This document shows, one piece after another, positions 10,153 through 23,500 of a stretch of DNA of 64,000 nt. The stretch spans positions 55,191,518 to 55,255,517 of the forward strand of contig CM055869.1 in assembly GCA_029582165.1 (NCBI GenBank), given 5' to 3'. The stretch comes from Portulaca oleracea. Its lineage: Eukaryota; Streptophyta; Magnoliopsida; Caryophyllales; Portulacaceae. Each line of letters opens with the position of its first letter. Positions within the stretch are counted from its first letter, which is position 1. The position numbers were made by a program, and so were the translations under genes. The notes beneath the pieces were generated by a model that worked only from the letters and a program-made list of their open reading frames with translations, was not told where the DNA came from and ran no database searches.

Positions 10153-12943
10153 GCAACTAACAAATTTTGACAAATTTGTTTTTAATAAAACAACACCGGT
10201 TACCCGGTGATCTAACACACAAAATTTGGTGCGTCGATTAACCCTATTATCTAATTTTGGCCATAGTTATTAAAATCCAATCCAGATTTACAACCTATGA
10301 TTCAAAAACTCTTCATCAATCTAATATTCTAATTCTTATTAGAATCTTAAAGTAGTTAGAATATTACGATTCTAGTTTAATCTAAAAAATTATGTGTTAG
10401 AATCGCAATGCAATTTTACGATCCTACGATCTGATCCATCATTTTACATAAATTTGATAATGTTTAAGTACATTATCAGTTTTAAAATTTGGCCATAACA
10501 ACAAAAATTTTATATTAACGTTATCCAACGAAGTAAAATTTTACGTATTGATTCACTTTTGGTGAATGTTTGTTAATATTTTAACTATTAAAAAACATTT
10601 TTTGTTATTTGTGTAGTGGGTTGCAATATTACAATCCTCAATCCGATTCTAACTACTCCATCAAGCCTATCTAGGACCCCGATTCTAACAACTTTAATTT
10701 CATCTTATGATTTTAGCAACCGAATTTATTCAATTCAACCGATTAAAAATCAAAGATAACATCGAATCGACCGATGAAGCTATAAACAGCCCTACGTATG
10801 GATGTGGTTCTACTTCTAAAAGTTCACCAAAAACCCTAAATCCAATTTTTTTCCCCTTTTCCTGGGACTAACATAGCCAGGGCCAATTACATGAAATGGA
10901 CGAAGAAGCCCACTTATGAATGGCCAACCGGCCCATAACATAGCATTGGCAGATTATGATAAGGGCAAATTGCGTTTGGGCTTCACCTACTGAAAAAGTC
11001 TTGAACATGGGATGTGCCTTCTGCATTGAAATAGCCTAATCAAAGCAGCAGGGGCATGGATGAAAAAAAATTTTCCGAAAAAATTAGTCAACCTTTTCAA
11101 ATTGACAAATTTTTTCGTGTTTGGCGTCCTTAGTAAATGAAAAAGTTTAATGTGAAACCATTATTTCACTCACAAGCTCAATAAACAGTTTATCAAGATG
11201 AGATTATGGAAAATTTTTACCGAGAAAGTTATTCCAGAAAAGAATTTTCCAATAAACTACCAAATGCATCATTATAATGTGCAAAGTTTATTATAAAAAG
11301 AAGTGGATCTCTGTGTCGTGTAAAGCTAAGGAAATTTATTATTTAACCCCCGGTGGCCACCATCAAGTAAATTTTTGATATCATTCACCATCAAGTAAAT
11401 TTTTTTGACAAACTATCTCTATTTTTATAAAGAATAAAATATTTAATAGAAAAAGAAAAAAAATAAATATTCTTTAAAAAATAAATGACACTTTTACTAA
11501 AATTTTATCATTTTTGTAGAAAATGCTTTATTTTAAAAATGTATCAGGATGTACAAGTAACTTTCAAAAATATAAATAAAATTATATAATTTAAAAAAAT
11601 TGACAAAATATAGCAATTTAAATATAATTGCTATATTTTATTTATATTTTCACAATAGTGATGTAGCAAATACTTTCTTTCACGAAAATTTTCAACATTA
11701 TATGTAAATATGTCATGTCATAGAAGATGGTTGCCGCAAGGCACATATCATTTTCGAGATCTAAATACCCTCAAAAAATAAACTAAAAAAGATACGAAAG
11801 AGATCATTCAAACGTCGTTTTCTTCCCCAAAAGAATCCATTACCATTAATGGGATAACTTTTCCCCTTTGTGGTGTTAAATACCTTTACAAATTGGCACA
11901 AATTTAGGATGCCCTTGAACAAATTGATGTTGAAATGATGTGGGTATATAGCCATTTGCAAATCTAAGCCATATATTGGTGTGAATTATGAAATTCCCTC
12001 CTCTTTTCCACCTTATTTATGGAAAGAATTCTAGAACCTTTTGTTATTGGTTGGGAGTATATATCATGCAAGCTTTTTAAAATGCTAAAATTTCAACTAA
12101 AAATATAGTAGTATATGATTACCATGAAGATACTTTATTGGGCTACTATAACATAGCATCTTGTGACAGTAAAAATTGTGGATTATGCGGCATATGCTCT
12201 TCTTGGTGGAAGCAAAGTGCACCTTTGAATGGTTGACAATACAAACTCGAATCTCAACAGTTATTTTAATAGTGTTTTGCATATGTCAACTCTTCCAAAT
12301 ATTCTTTTCATAAGTATTTTGGAGCAAGTGAAATATTATAGAGTTGTTATTAATGGAACTTTTTGATATTTTTGTTGTAAATTGTGTTTGAATGGTTGAA
12401 AATTATCTAGTAACAATTAATAGCAAGGTTTTGTTGAGAAAGAAATTGGAAAGGTATGTTGGAAATGTTGGCGTTTTTCAAATGGAGTTATCAGGTGGCG
12501 TTGAACGCGGTTCGGGAAGATTTGGGGTACATAATGATGATGCACGGCTCGTCATAACTAGTATAGCCAAAATACATAAAACTCACCCAATATCAGATTG
12601 ATCACAAACCATCTGAGCGGCCATGGGTCCAAATTTCTAAGTCGCCAAGCCAATGATCCTTGTGGAAAGGGATGCGGTTCATGACCTCTCATGTTGCTAC
12701 TAACATGACCCATGTTAGTTGGCACATGACCCATTTTGCTTTGTCTAAGGCAAGTTTATGTTGTTTGTCTCAGTGCCTCCTGGACTAAATTTTTGGTGCC
12801 TCTTGGTATACTACTAGCATGTCGAATATTTCGCTATGACTAATAAGTCATACTAAAATAATTTTTCTAATACGTTCGTGACTAATAAGTTGTTAAGGGA
12901 TGATTGTTATTTGAGTCATCTCCAATAAATTATTAGTTACTCT
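10153..12943. other. AT-rich intergenic stretch without recognisable gene
   Basis: I see no ORF with recognisable protein similarity, no splice-consistent exons and no clear element ends. Short open frames (for example at 11761-11961 and 12392-12601) look random in composition. Degenerate transposon debris is likely but not assignable by eye. Confidence 0.4.
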
Positions 12944-13617
12944 TGTTAGGTTGATGTGTGGAGCCCAAATAGAGAGTTTAGGTTGATTTGGAGTAGGTTT
13001 GAAGGTAACATAGATGAACTTAAGGCTGACACGGGTCGTGTAGGCTATAGTGAGTAAGAGAGCAGGAAAACGAAACAGACGGTTGACACGTCTCGTGTCG
13101 TATAGAAACCCTTGACAGATCCTGGCGGTGTGAATTATTTTGTTTCCTAGTTCTGCTTTGATACATTTTCCTAATTTGGTTTGATATTCGATTATGTTGT
13201 TGATTTATGAACGTGCTTGGCGCCTTGGCAACTAAGGAAGTTTTTATCAACCCTAGATATTGTATTAGCCTCCAACTATAAATGAGCCTTGGTGCTAAGG
13301 TTTTATTGATGTCCAATTGAGAGAGATTCATCTATAGCAGAAGAGATTGATCTGTAATCTATATGTCTCAGAGTGAGTAGTGTGTGAGGTGAGTCAACTG
13401 TAAGTGTTGAATCCGTGACTGTAACTCTAGAGAGATCAAAAGAAATTATAGAGATTTGGGAATCTCTAGTAAACAATGTAATCCTCTAGTGGTGCAACGT
13501 TTATGTTTTTTTTTTCTTTGGTTGGGCTTTTCCACATTAAAATTTTATGTTAATCTTTATTATTATTTCAACATTTATTATTTTTTGTGTTGCTAACAAC
13601 GCACTGACATCCTAATT
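12944..13617 (+). mobile_element. Solo LTR of a copia element related to the intron-4 family
   Basis: It begins TGTTAGGTTG and ends near GCACTGACATCCTAAT. The last 300 bp follow the same word order as the LTR of the copia copies at 45014-45601: an AGAGATTGA..TGTAATCT phrase, TGTGAGG..TCAAC, CTCTAG..AGA, GGGAATCTCT, TGTAATCC, a T run then GGTTTGGGCTTTTCCAC-like text, and GCTAAC.ACGC.CTGA..ATCCTAA. No internal region or second LTR is adjacent, so this is a solo or truncated LTR of a diverged relative. Confidence 0.65.
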
Positions 13618-14199
13618 ATTATAGCAATCATTGCTTGTCATTTCTTCACTTGACCATTTCATTTCAACAACTTGTTTTTGGAATTTCATTTCAATAGCCG
13701 GGTTTTACCAATAACATTTAGATCGCAGTGTCTTTTTTTGGTTATTCAAAGCCCAAAAGAGCTCAAAGTCTTGCAATAAAAGTAATATACAACTGCATAA
13801 AACAAACACAAGGCAGCCAAAAAAAAAAAAAACAAGGGTCACCGAAATAAACAGTAACATTTAAGATTTATCCTACAAATTTGCCCTCTTATATTCTTAC
13901 CACTGTTCTATAAAAAGTCTAGTCATACCCTCTTGATCTTCGCAAATGATGCCAAAGCCATAGGCAATCTTTGCTAACCTACGAACTTTATTAATCATTC
14001 TATGATACGAGTTTTCTACATTTTTCTATTATTTAAAGCCTGAAAAGGCTAAGGAGTTTATAACAGCACCACAAAATCATCGAAAGCAGTAAATAACTAG
14101 ATAGCTAAAAAACCAACAAAGAAACAACACCGCACAAACAACTAAATAAGAGGAACATAATTAATTCTTAGAAATTGCGATTTTCTCTTTACACCATTT
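13618..14199. other. Non-coding stretch with two related repeat segments
   Basis: Two segments, near 13735-13830 and 14025-14125, share a phrase around TATTTAAAGCC(C/T)GAAAAGGCT(C/A)AG, followed by A-rich text, suggesting duplicated transposon debris. No gene is visible. Confidence 0.35.
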
Positions 14200-15172
14200 T
14201 TCCTTAAGCAACTCCGCTATAATCGCAAGTTCCCCACGGATGAACCATGTGCCACAACTAAATTTTGCCACTCTGCGCACCTTGTCATCCAAACTATCAA
14301 AAGGAAGCTCCGAAGATTCCTCAACCGAGACACCCCTTTTATCCTTCCTTTTGTTAGAACCCTTAGATCTTGCAGAATGACCCTACACGTAGCATCGTTA
14401 ACAAGTAGCCATTTAGACTTCAACACAGATTTCCCCTTTTTACTCCTCGTAAATCGTACTTTGGAATCCTCAAAGAAGGACTTTTCAAAATCAACATGGG
14501 CATTATAATCGAAATGAACTGACAAAGAGACTGCTTTCTCATTATCAATCGGATCACTAGCATGAAGACATGTAACATCTCTAGTAAGCCCACGAACAAC
14601 ACAAATAAGATTTGAGATAGTTTATTCAGAAACCAAAGAATTGCCACCAGAGAGAACCTCAGAGGGAAAAATAACAGGGTTGAGCTGAGAGTACAAGGCT
14701 ATCAGCCACAACCTCAAAGAATCAACAGTCTTACCTTGTGAGGGTTCAACCTCCACAATCTGAGCAACTTTTGATACCCAAACCCGTTTGACAGAGGTTC
14801 TCTTCAAAGAGGGTTGCATCCTTTGATCTGTTTCTTATTAAATTTCGCCCAAGAAACAGATAAAACAAAGCCATTGAGTAGACTACCATTGAGAGCATGG
14901 ATCATACTTGAACCCTCTAGCTTATCCTTAAATTGAACAAACCCAAACCTCTTTTCATTTCTCCCATCTTTTTTAAAAATATACACATCAACAACATTGC
15001 TAAAGTCCACAAATAAATTTTTAAGCATCACATGATCAACACTAAGAGGCAAATTGTCCACAAAAACAGAGAACACATGGCCACCCACAACATTAGCACT
15101 GGGAAGTGTAAGAGTAACAGGCAGGGGTGTCCTACAAAGATCGAAACCAAAAACCAAACCGTAAAATCGCAT
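14200..15172 (-). pseudogene. Broken RRM-domain protein, possibly ORF1 of a LINE
   Basis: Read from 15172 leftward, the frame gives an RNA-recognition motif: VFVDNLPLSVD (RNP2 region) at about 15070-15035 and KRFGFVQFKD (RNP1) at about 14955-14925, then the final strand FVLSVSWAKFNKK. The frame continues in pieces to about 14217 with stops and shifts (for example a stop near 14620), so the gene is broken. RRM proteins of this look occur both as host splicing-type factors and as the first ORF of some plant LINEs. The lack of introns and the decay favour a retrotransposon relic. Confidence 0.5.
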
Positions 15173-15184
15173 AAATAAAACGGG

Positions 15185-15590
15185 TAAAAGTGGTTAACCA
15201 TTTGGAGTTTTTGAAAATTATAGTTTAGGTTAACCAAATCGGTTTAAGTAGTTTAAGTTTTAGTTTTGCATTTTTGTAAAGCGGTTAACCAGTTTAGGTG
15301 TCGATTTTGCATTTTTGTGAAGCGGTTAACCGGTCTTGATTAATTTAGTTGTAAAATTTGAAGTAAAATGTTAATTTTTCTTCCTTGTTACTTTAAATTC
15401 CTAGCAACCGACGATTAACCATAAATCAAATCCAAAAAGCGGTTAACCATGTTATCGATGCAGTTAATGGGCGATTTCGATTTGGTTTCAGTTTCTAATT
15501 TTTCCAAAAGCGGTTTGAATTTAGGTTTATAAAATCCGTCAACCACAAATGCGATTAACCGAAATTGCGATTAATTGGTTTTAGACAACC
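15185..15590. repeat. GCGGTTAACC-rich degenerate repeat patch
   Basis: The words GGTTAACC, AAGCGGTTAAC and CGATTTTGCATTTTTGT recur many times on both strands. There is no ORF. It starts directly beyond the RRM pseudogene and may belong to a separate non-autonomous repeat. Confidence 0.55.
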
Positions 15591-16489
15591 CTAATAATAA
15601 GGGTAGAACAATTAAACACATGCTTCTCAAAGATAAATTGTCTACAAGTATAGAGACCGAACTAATTTTCCACATACTTCTTCAACCCTCTAGGTTATCA
15701 TTCATTATACTGTAATGTCATATGTGGATATTTCAATCACTTTCACCCAATATATAAATAGAAACATAAAGTGACAAGTGCAATATCCATGACATGCCAT
15801 CCTTTCATTGAACAAGTAACACACATGACACAACCATAATTTCCTTCATGTTTTGTCTTCACCTATCCCACCAAAAGAAAAAGTAAAAAAATGAGGTTTG
15901 CATTTCTATTTCATGGGTTGGTTTTAGGTGAAAAACTTTGAGCATCTTTCGTACCTTTCCTCTGTAATGCTTAGCGATATCAAAAATTCAGGTTCGGGTA
16001 AATTTAGGTCGAGAAAATTCGGACGATAATTTCATGTCCAGACCTGATTTTATTTTGGGTGGAACCGGGTCGGACAATTCGGATGAAGCAAAAATCGGGT
16101 TCGGACAATAGAAAAAAGAGAGATTTAATGTCCGAATATTCGGTCAATTCCGTCAATATCAAAATTCGAACGAAAAATTTATGTTCAAACCCGATTTTTC
16201 CGGTTCGGACAATTCGAATAATTTGAGTCGGATGAAATTTTGCAAGCGCTAATAATGCTTCACTTACCCCCTCTTCTACGGTCTCTTCATCTTCTTCTCC
16301 ATCCTTCTTTTTCTTTCTTTTCAATTTTCTTTTGTAAAAGCCATGTTTTGCAAAGAGTTGGACTGAAAAGAAAGAAGAAAAGAAAAGACCCACGAAAAAA
16401 GAGGACTCACACTCCAATAAAGAGAACAAAGGACACCCCACAGAGAAAGAAAGTAGAAGAACAAAACATTCAACTTTTCCTTTTTTTTT
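15591..16489. other. Non-coding stretch including a TTCGGACAAT-rich patch
   Basis: From 15985 to 16235 the words TTCGGACAATTCG, ATTCGG and GGGTTCGG recur on both strands, another degenerate repeat patch. The rest is AT-rich with pyrimidine runs near 16260-16330. The antisense open frame at 16004-16525 is a product of the repeat patch. Confidence 0.45.
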
Positions 16490-16781
16490 AAAAAAAGTGT
16501 AAGAAATAATCCAATTTTTGGTCATTGAAAAAAAAAATCCAAACTTACGGCATTGTTATACATGGGTTGACCTGTAATTTATATTATTTTTAACATTCAC
16601 CACTTAGATAAACCTGTCCGAAAAATTACGTGGTGGTTACGATATTATACGTGGAGCATACTTTCAACTTTTTTGTGAACTGCAAAAAATTTCATATTAT
16701 TGTCACGACCATGTCACTTTTCAAATAAGTTTAACTAAATGAGATATTAAAAATAATAGATGTTAAAGATCAGCCCATTTA

Positions 16782-17215
16782 GGCTTTGTTTTTTTCTGCG
16801 GCAAATTGGGTGCGGTAAATGGTAATGCTATGGTAATATTGTGGAAAATGTGGTATGGTATGATAAAATATGGTAAAATTTGTGGTAAAAATGATTGATG
16901 ATCAAGATGAGGAAAAAATATGAAAAGTAGAGGAAAAAAGTGAGGAGAGAGAAAAGTAAAGAGAGAAAAAGTTATAATTGTTGTGGTTAAAGCCCCGTTC
17001 TTTTATGCGTTAACGCACCCAAACGCAACGCAACTTATCGCAACCCTATCGCAACATAACGCAAATTAACATTACTTTTTAACTATTTCCACCGCAACTT
17101 AACGCAAACGCAACGCACAAAAGAACGGGGCTAAGTATGAAATAAAATAAAAGAATTGTGGTAATTATGAAAAAATGTGACAAGTTCGATATGAAACAAC
17201 ACAAAAGAACGGGTC
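16782..17215. mobile_element. Middle MITE of the nest (GGCCCCGTTCTTTT family)
   Basis: The ends GGCTTTGTTTTTTT and AAAAGAACGGGTC match, with decay, the termini of the better-preserved family member at 25960-26220. The interior has the same GGTGCGGTAAATGGTAATG and GAGGAGAGAGAAAA phrases. The flanking triplets are TTA and TCA. It is split by the inner 141-bp element. Confidence 0.65.
16991..17131. mobile_element. Inner 141-bp Tourist-like MITE with TAA target duplication
   Basis: The element starts AGCCCCGTTCTTTT and ends AAAAGAACGGGGC, a near-perfect 13-base inverted repeat. TAA flanks both sides (16988-16990 and 17132-17134), as expected for PIF/Harbinger (Tourist) elements. The interior repeats AACGCA words. 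Confidence 0.75.
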
Positions 17216-17506
17216 TCATTACAAAGTTGTAAATTCAGACTATTTTTTTCCGATACCCAAAATTTAGATTTTTCTTTTCTAATTCTTTTTTTCCATTCAT
17301 TCAACTTTTCTTATTTTATGAGGGTTTTGTTTGCTTTATCTTTCTTTCCCTTTTTTACTTTGATTTGATACCTTTCTTTCCTTCTTGTAAAGAAGCAAAA
17401 ATGCTCAACATAATAATCATTCACCACCACCATCTCTTCTCTGTCTCTTCATTGTGGCATCACTAGCTTCTTCTTACTCACTTACTTACTTCTCAACCTT
17501 CCTTCA

Positions 17507-20500
17507 ATGGCTTTTTCCTTCTCTCTCTACCTCATTCTCTCTCTCATCTCTGCTTACTCTCTCCACCTCTCTCTCTCCTATGAACCTCGCAACAATGAAG
17601 GTAATTCTCTCTCTTCTCTCTCTCTCTTTTTCTCTTTTTCTCTCTTTTTCTCTCTTTGCTAAAAAAGTGAGTTTGTGTGTTGGGGAGCAGTGGAAGCTTT
17701 GATTAAAGTGAAGGGAGAATTGGAGGACCCATTGGGAGTTTTGAACAATTGGGATGAATTCTCTGTTGATCCTTGCAGTTGGGCTATGATCACTTGTTCT
17801 TCTGATAATTCTGTCCTTGGATTGTATGTTCTCAATAATCAATCAATCCTCTATTTTCTCTTTTTACTTTACTCCCTTCCTTCCATATTAATCGTCATAA
17901 TTTTGAACTTTTACAGTCTTCAATATCACTACTTGATTAATAATTTCTTACATAATATATCAGTATTTTTCATTATGGATCTAATGACTATAATTTTATA
18001 TAGTAATTGATTGTACATAATGAGAAATTTATGGTTAAAATTTTTGAAATTAATATGGAAAGGAGGGAGTATTTTATTTTATTTTCCCTCATTTTTTATG
18101 TTTTTGGTTTGGAAAACAGGGGAGCTCCAAGTCAGTCTCTCTCAGGAACTCTCTCTGGGGCAATTGCAAACCTCACCAACCTTAAACAAATGTAAGCAAA
18201 CCAAAAACAAAAAAAAAAACCCCACCAAAGCCCATATGCAAAATTATGAATTGCAAAGTGGGTATGTTTCAAAATTTGAAATTTTTGATGGGTTTTTTGC
18301 TAAATTTGACAGATTGCTTCAGAACAACAACATTTCAGGGAAAATCCCACCAGAAATAGGGAAATTATCAAAGCTTCAAACTTTGGATCTCTCCAACAAT
18401 GGCTTCTCTGGTCCCATCCCTGAAACTTTGTCCCAGCTGACCAGTCTTCAGTACCTGTAAGTCCCTTTCTCTCTCTAGGTTTTTCTCTCTCTATACTCTG
18501 ACATCTGTATACAAGTATGCAAGTATGATACAAGGATATGTTGTTTTTCATTGTGTTGTTATTTCAATTGTTGTTGTTGTTGTTGTTGTTGGATGTTTAT
18601 TAGGAGGTTGAACAACAACACCTTGAGTGGTTCCTTTCCTGTGTCACTAGCCAATCTGTCCCAGCTTGCTTTCTTGTGAGTAATTTGTTTTGTTTTTTTT
18701 AATTTTTTGTTTTTTGTTTTCTTGCAATTAAAGTATCTAAATTTCCAATTGAAGCTCATAATATTTGTTCTCTTGCTCTGTGAATCTTTTAACATTGATG
18801 TTTTTTTTGATAGGGATTTGTCCTACAACAATCTCAGTGGACCTGTGCCCAAATTTCCTGGCAAAACTTTCAAGTATGTATTGTGTAATAATGCATTCGT
18901 GCCATATTTATTTGTTGTCTTTAAAAATTGTGCAGTCAAATTTCAAAATTTTTGACAGAATGAGTTGCTATATTCTCCTTCCTTCCCATATTTTCTGTTA
19001 TTTTAGCTATTTTTTTAATATCTGTTGCCTTACAATTTCAATAACACATTAATTACTAATTTATCAAATTAACCTTATTAAATTTTTTTTCTTCTATTTT
19101 TCTATTTTTCTCTTTTATTCACTATTTTCCCGTTTAATTCACATTTTTCTCATTTTCAAGAATGCAAATTAATGTAATTTTGAAGTTTTTTTTTTGGTTT
19201 TGTGAATCATGTCTCAAGAAGTGTCAAATAATATGGAAAGGAGGGACTAAAATTAACACCATTCGATTTGTAACAAAAATAATATCATAAAAGTATATAC
19301 TACAATTGTTAATAACATACTATGTAAGAAATTATCAATCAAAGAATAACATTAGAAACCGTGAATGTCAAAATTATGACAATTAATATGGAACAGAGAG
19401 AGTATACTGCTTCAGCTTGTCATGTTCCTATATTCATAACTTCCTATGATGTGATTTGGTTTGTTTTTATCTGTTAATAGTAAAATTGTGTTTTTCCTAT
19501 AATAATTTTTGTGTAGTATTGTGGGAAATTCTCTGATATGTGGGAGCAAAAACATTGATGGTTGCTCTGGTTCTGATGAACAAGTTCCTCAGTCATTTTC
19601 AATTTCTGCATCTCCAGGTTGGTAAACTCATGACTTTTTTACTGCCCTTTTTTTTTTTACCTCAAATACTTTGTATTACTATCAAACAGTTTTTAATGTA
19701 ATATTATTTTTTTGGGGGGTTGAAATAAAACATTTTAGGAGGAAAAAGGTCGAAGAAATTAGGTATTGCGCTTGGGGTCACCTTCAGCTTTGTGTCTCTC
19801 ATCTGTCTACTGCTGGGACTTGCAATCCGCTACTGGAGAAATGAAAAGAGACGTCGATTCTTGCAAAAGATCAACGGTCAGTACTTTGCTTTAAAATCAT
19901 ATCTTTAGTATGGGGTCACCTTCCGCTTTGTTTTAAATTGAGATTATTATAATCTAGAACCACATTTATAAATGACAAAGTGAAAAAACAAAATTCAAAC
20001 TTTCCGGATATTTGAAAAAAATAATTCGAACTTACAACTTTATTATGGATGAACTGAAATTTAACATATATTAATTTTAGCATCCATTAGACCATTACCG
20101 AGTTAAACTCGTCCGAAAAATGAGACAGTGGTGGCGATATTACTCACAGAGTATATTTTAAACTTCTTTTTTTAGTTGCGAAAAGTTCCACGTATAATAT
20201 CGCCGCCACCACGTCACTTTTCGGACGAGTTTAACTAGATGATGGACGCTAAAAGTAACATAGGTTAAGGTTCGGTTCATCCATAATAAAATTGTAAGTT
20301 CAGATTATTTTTTCCAATATCTCCATAGTTTGGATTATTTTTTTCCCAATTTCCTTTATAAATATGATTTTCGCAACAAAGTTTAGGGATACGAAAATTA
20401 AATTGTAAACAACATGGATAACTTTGTAATTACACTCAACTTCAAAGGTATGTAGATATGTAAAATATCCCTTCAGAATCCCATCTTAACTAGACCCGCG

Positions 20501-23500
20501 AAAAATGACCCAACTCGAAATATTTTTTTTCGATTATTGCAAGTCAAAGACTTAAAAGTTCGCAAAATACAACAAAATCGCAATACAAAACAACAAACAG
20601 TCCACTATAAAAGACACATGCCTAATAAAAAACTGCAAAACATAAGCAAAACAGCAAGGATTTACTACAACCAAAAACTTTCTCAGTCGGCAACGTTCAC
20701 AACAGATAAACTTCACTTCGGTGACCTAACTCGAAATTTCAAAACCAATGAATCCAAAATCGACTTGAACACGACCCAGTGCAAATTTATCTTTTTGGTA
20801 ATGTTCGTTTCTTAACAATGATTTTCTATCTAACAAAGAATAAAGCGATTAAAAATCAAACCCACCCCTAAACCTTAAACCGAAACCCGAACTTTGTTGA
20901 ACTAAACTGACCCATTTGGGCCCAACCCGAATAACCCGATTGCTAGGTCTAATTTCTTTGCAAATACCAATATTTCCTTTTTTTTTTTTAAGCCTTGAAT
21001 TCTCTCTCAAATGGGTACTTGAATCACACACACAGCAGACACTCAAGAACTGGGGCAGATCAAGCTGGGCAACCTCAGGAACTTCACCTTCAAAGAGCTC
21101 CACACTGCGACCGACGGCTTCAGCTCGAAGAACATACTCGGCCATGGCGGGTTCGGGAACGTGTACAAGGGCAAGCTGTCCGACGGGGCGACGCTGGTAG
21201 CCGTGAAGCGGTTGAACGATGTGAGTGGGACGTCGGGCGAGTCACAGTTCAGGACCGAGCTCGAGCTCATCAGCCTGGCGGTCCACCGGAACTTGTTAAG
21301 GTTGATCGGGTTTTGCGCCACCCCGAATGAGCGGCTTCTCGTGTATCCCTACATGTCCAATGGAAGCGTCGCGTCCAGGTTGAAAGGTAATTGTGTGGGT
21401 TTATTTCCAACTGTTCGAAGTCTAGATACTGCTGAAGAGTTCGTAACAAAGTTGCAAAATAGTATAATACAACATCTCAATAACAATAGTAAAATAGGGA
21501 ACTTGAATTCTAATAATCCATACTTTCACCAATTGTATAGCAATAATCCTTATTTTTATTTTGAATTTTGGTGGTAAAAAATAAATAAATAATAATAATA
21601 TTAGATTGTCATGGTACCAAATCCATCTCCACCTCCACATTCTTTTTATTTTTTTTTCATTCATACCCCATATTGTTTTTGTTTTTTCATTCATTTTTGC
21701 CCCCAAAAAGGTAATGAAGTGTAGTTACTAAAAAAATTTAAATTATTTTTTTGAGAATCTGAGCAATTAATATGATTTTTTTAAAAGGAATAAAAGTGAA
21801 AAAATTATAAAAATAATCATTAAAAAATTGGAAGAAATGCTGCAAATTCATTAAAAATCGTTGTAAAGTGTTATATTAAGTTTTGAATCAAATACAGCTC
21901 AAAATCTATGATATTTAAGGTATACTCTCGGTGGTGTTCCACAATAATCCAATTTTATTTTTTTTAAACCACCAGAATCCAAAATAAAAGTAGGGATTAT
22001 TGTTATACAATTAGTGAAAGTAAGTATTATTAGAATCCAATTTTACTAGTAAAATATATGTCAATGATGATCAAAGAATTGATACATCAAATGAAGTAGC
22101 TAAAGAGTTCACAACAAGGTTGTGGGGTGTTTTTGGATTAGTTGTGTCAAATCAATCCTTGGGGTTGGGTTTAGGGGTGAGTCTAGTTTTTCCAACATGT
22201 TTGGTAGGGAGAAGTCATGGTTTGTGTGTGTGAGTAGTTGAAGTGTCACTAATCATGTGGACTTTGTTTTGATATTTAGTAGCCAACCAATCCATTGAAT
22301 TGGAACAGACTATGCTGTGTAGGACTTTAGGTAGGGTTTTCAAACAATCTAGATTCGAGTCATTTCGGGTCCTCTACGTCCGATGAATTGGATATCAGAC
22401 GAAGATGTGATGTCAGATGCCTAGTGTTTTCAGGTTTATTCCAGGCCGGACAAACTCAAACGAGTTTTAACTTGGGCTTGGGCGGCATAAATAACAAAAA
22501 TTTCCACACTGTACTCTGAATTAGTTAAGTCGATGTCAAAATTCGGACAGAAAATCTATTACCATACCTGGATTTTTCTAGGATCAGACTGAACTAGATT
22601 ACCGTAAGTGTAGGGTATGTAGGATTCAATCCTTTTCCAAAATTATCCGTGACTTGTTGATACATAGGTGTTTATCGGAATGAATCTCTCCATAATAGTA
22701 ATGTACGTTAGGATAAGACTGTCTACATCTGAGTCTCTGTTACCCGTCATAGAGATGACTCAATAGGATGAAGATTATTAATTATCCCTCATTCTTTTCC
22801 CCTTTTTGTAGGAAAACCACCATTGGATTGGAACACAAGGAAGAAGATAGCCATAGGAACAGCAAGAGGGCTTCTGTATTTACACGAGCAGTGCGATCCG
22901 AAGATCATACACAGAGATGTCAAGGCCGCGAATGTTCTGCTGGATGACTCCTATGAGGCCGTAGTTGGTGACTTTGGGCTCGCAAAGCTGCTTGACCATG
23001 CCGATTCCCATGTCACAACCGCGGTCCGTGGGACCGTCGGACACATTGCGCCCGAGTACCTCTCGACGGGTCAGTCATCGGAGAAAACCGATGTATTTGG
23101 GTTCGGCATTCTCCTGCTGGAGCTGGTCACTGGGATGAGGGCGTTTGAGTTTGGCAAGAATGCTAATCAGAAAGGCAACATGCTTGAATGGGTAAGTTCA
23201 CTTTTCGCCTTCGATGTTCTCTTCAGCTTATTCTGATTGAACTTGGGTCGTGTCATGTTTGCATAGTACAGAGTATTTAGTGTTTTGGCCAAATTAAAAC
23301 TCTAATTGAACAAATATCAACATTCAGTAAACGAACGTTCAAGTAGTAGTTAGCGTTTTAATCAACCATTTTTTTGAGATGTTCGTGAAGTTAATGCTTA
23401 GCATTTGATGCAGCGTTTTATACTTTTTGGTCGAAAAATACCCTTTGAAAAAATTCAACTTTCGGAAATTATCCACATCCTTTCATGTCAGTTTACATGA

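Larger units (their letters stand above)
16490..17286. mobile_element. Outer MITE of a three-level nest upstream of the receptor kinase
   Basis: The outer element (about 16490-16781 plus 17216-17286) is a relative of the foldback MITE at 19974-20354. Both share text such as TCCAAACTTAC / GTAAATTCAGACTATTTTTT at the ends and TAAACCTGTCCGAAAAATTACGTGGTGG / CACTTTTCAAATAAGTTTAACTA in the arms. It is interrupted at 16782-17215 by a second MITE that itself contains a third. The right end lies about 220 bp upstream of the kinase start codon, so the nest occupies its proximal promoter region. Confidence 0.65.
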
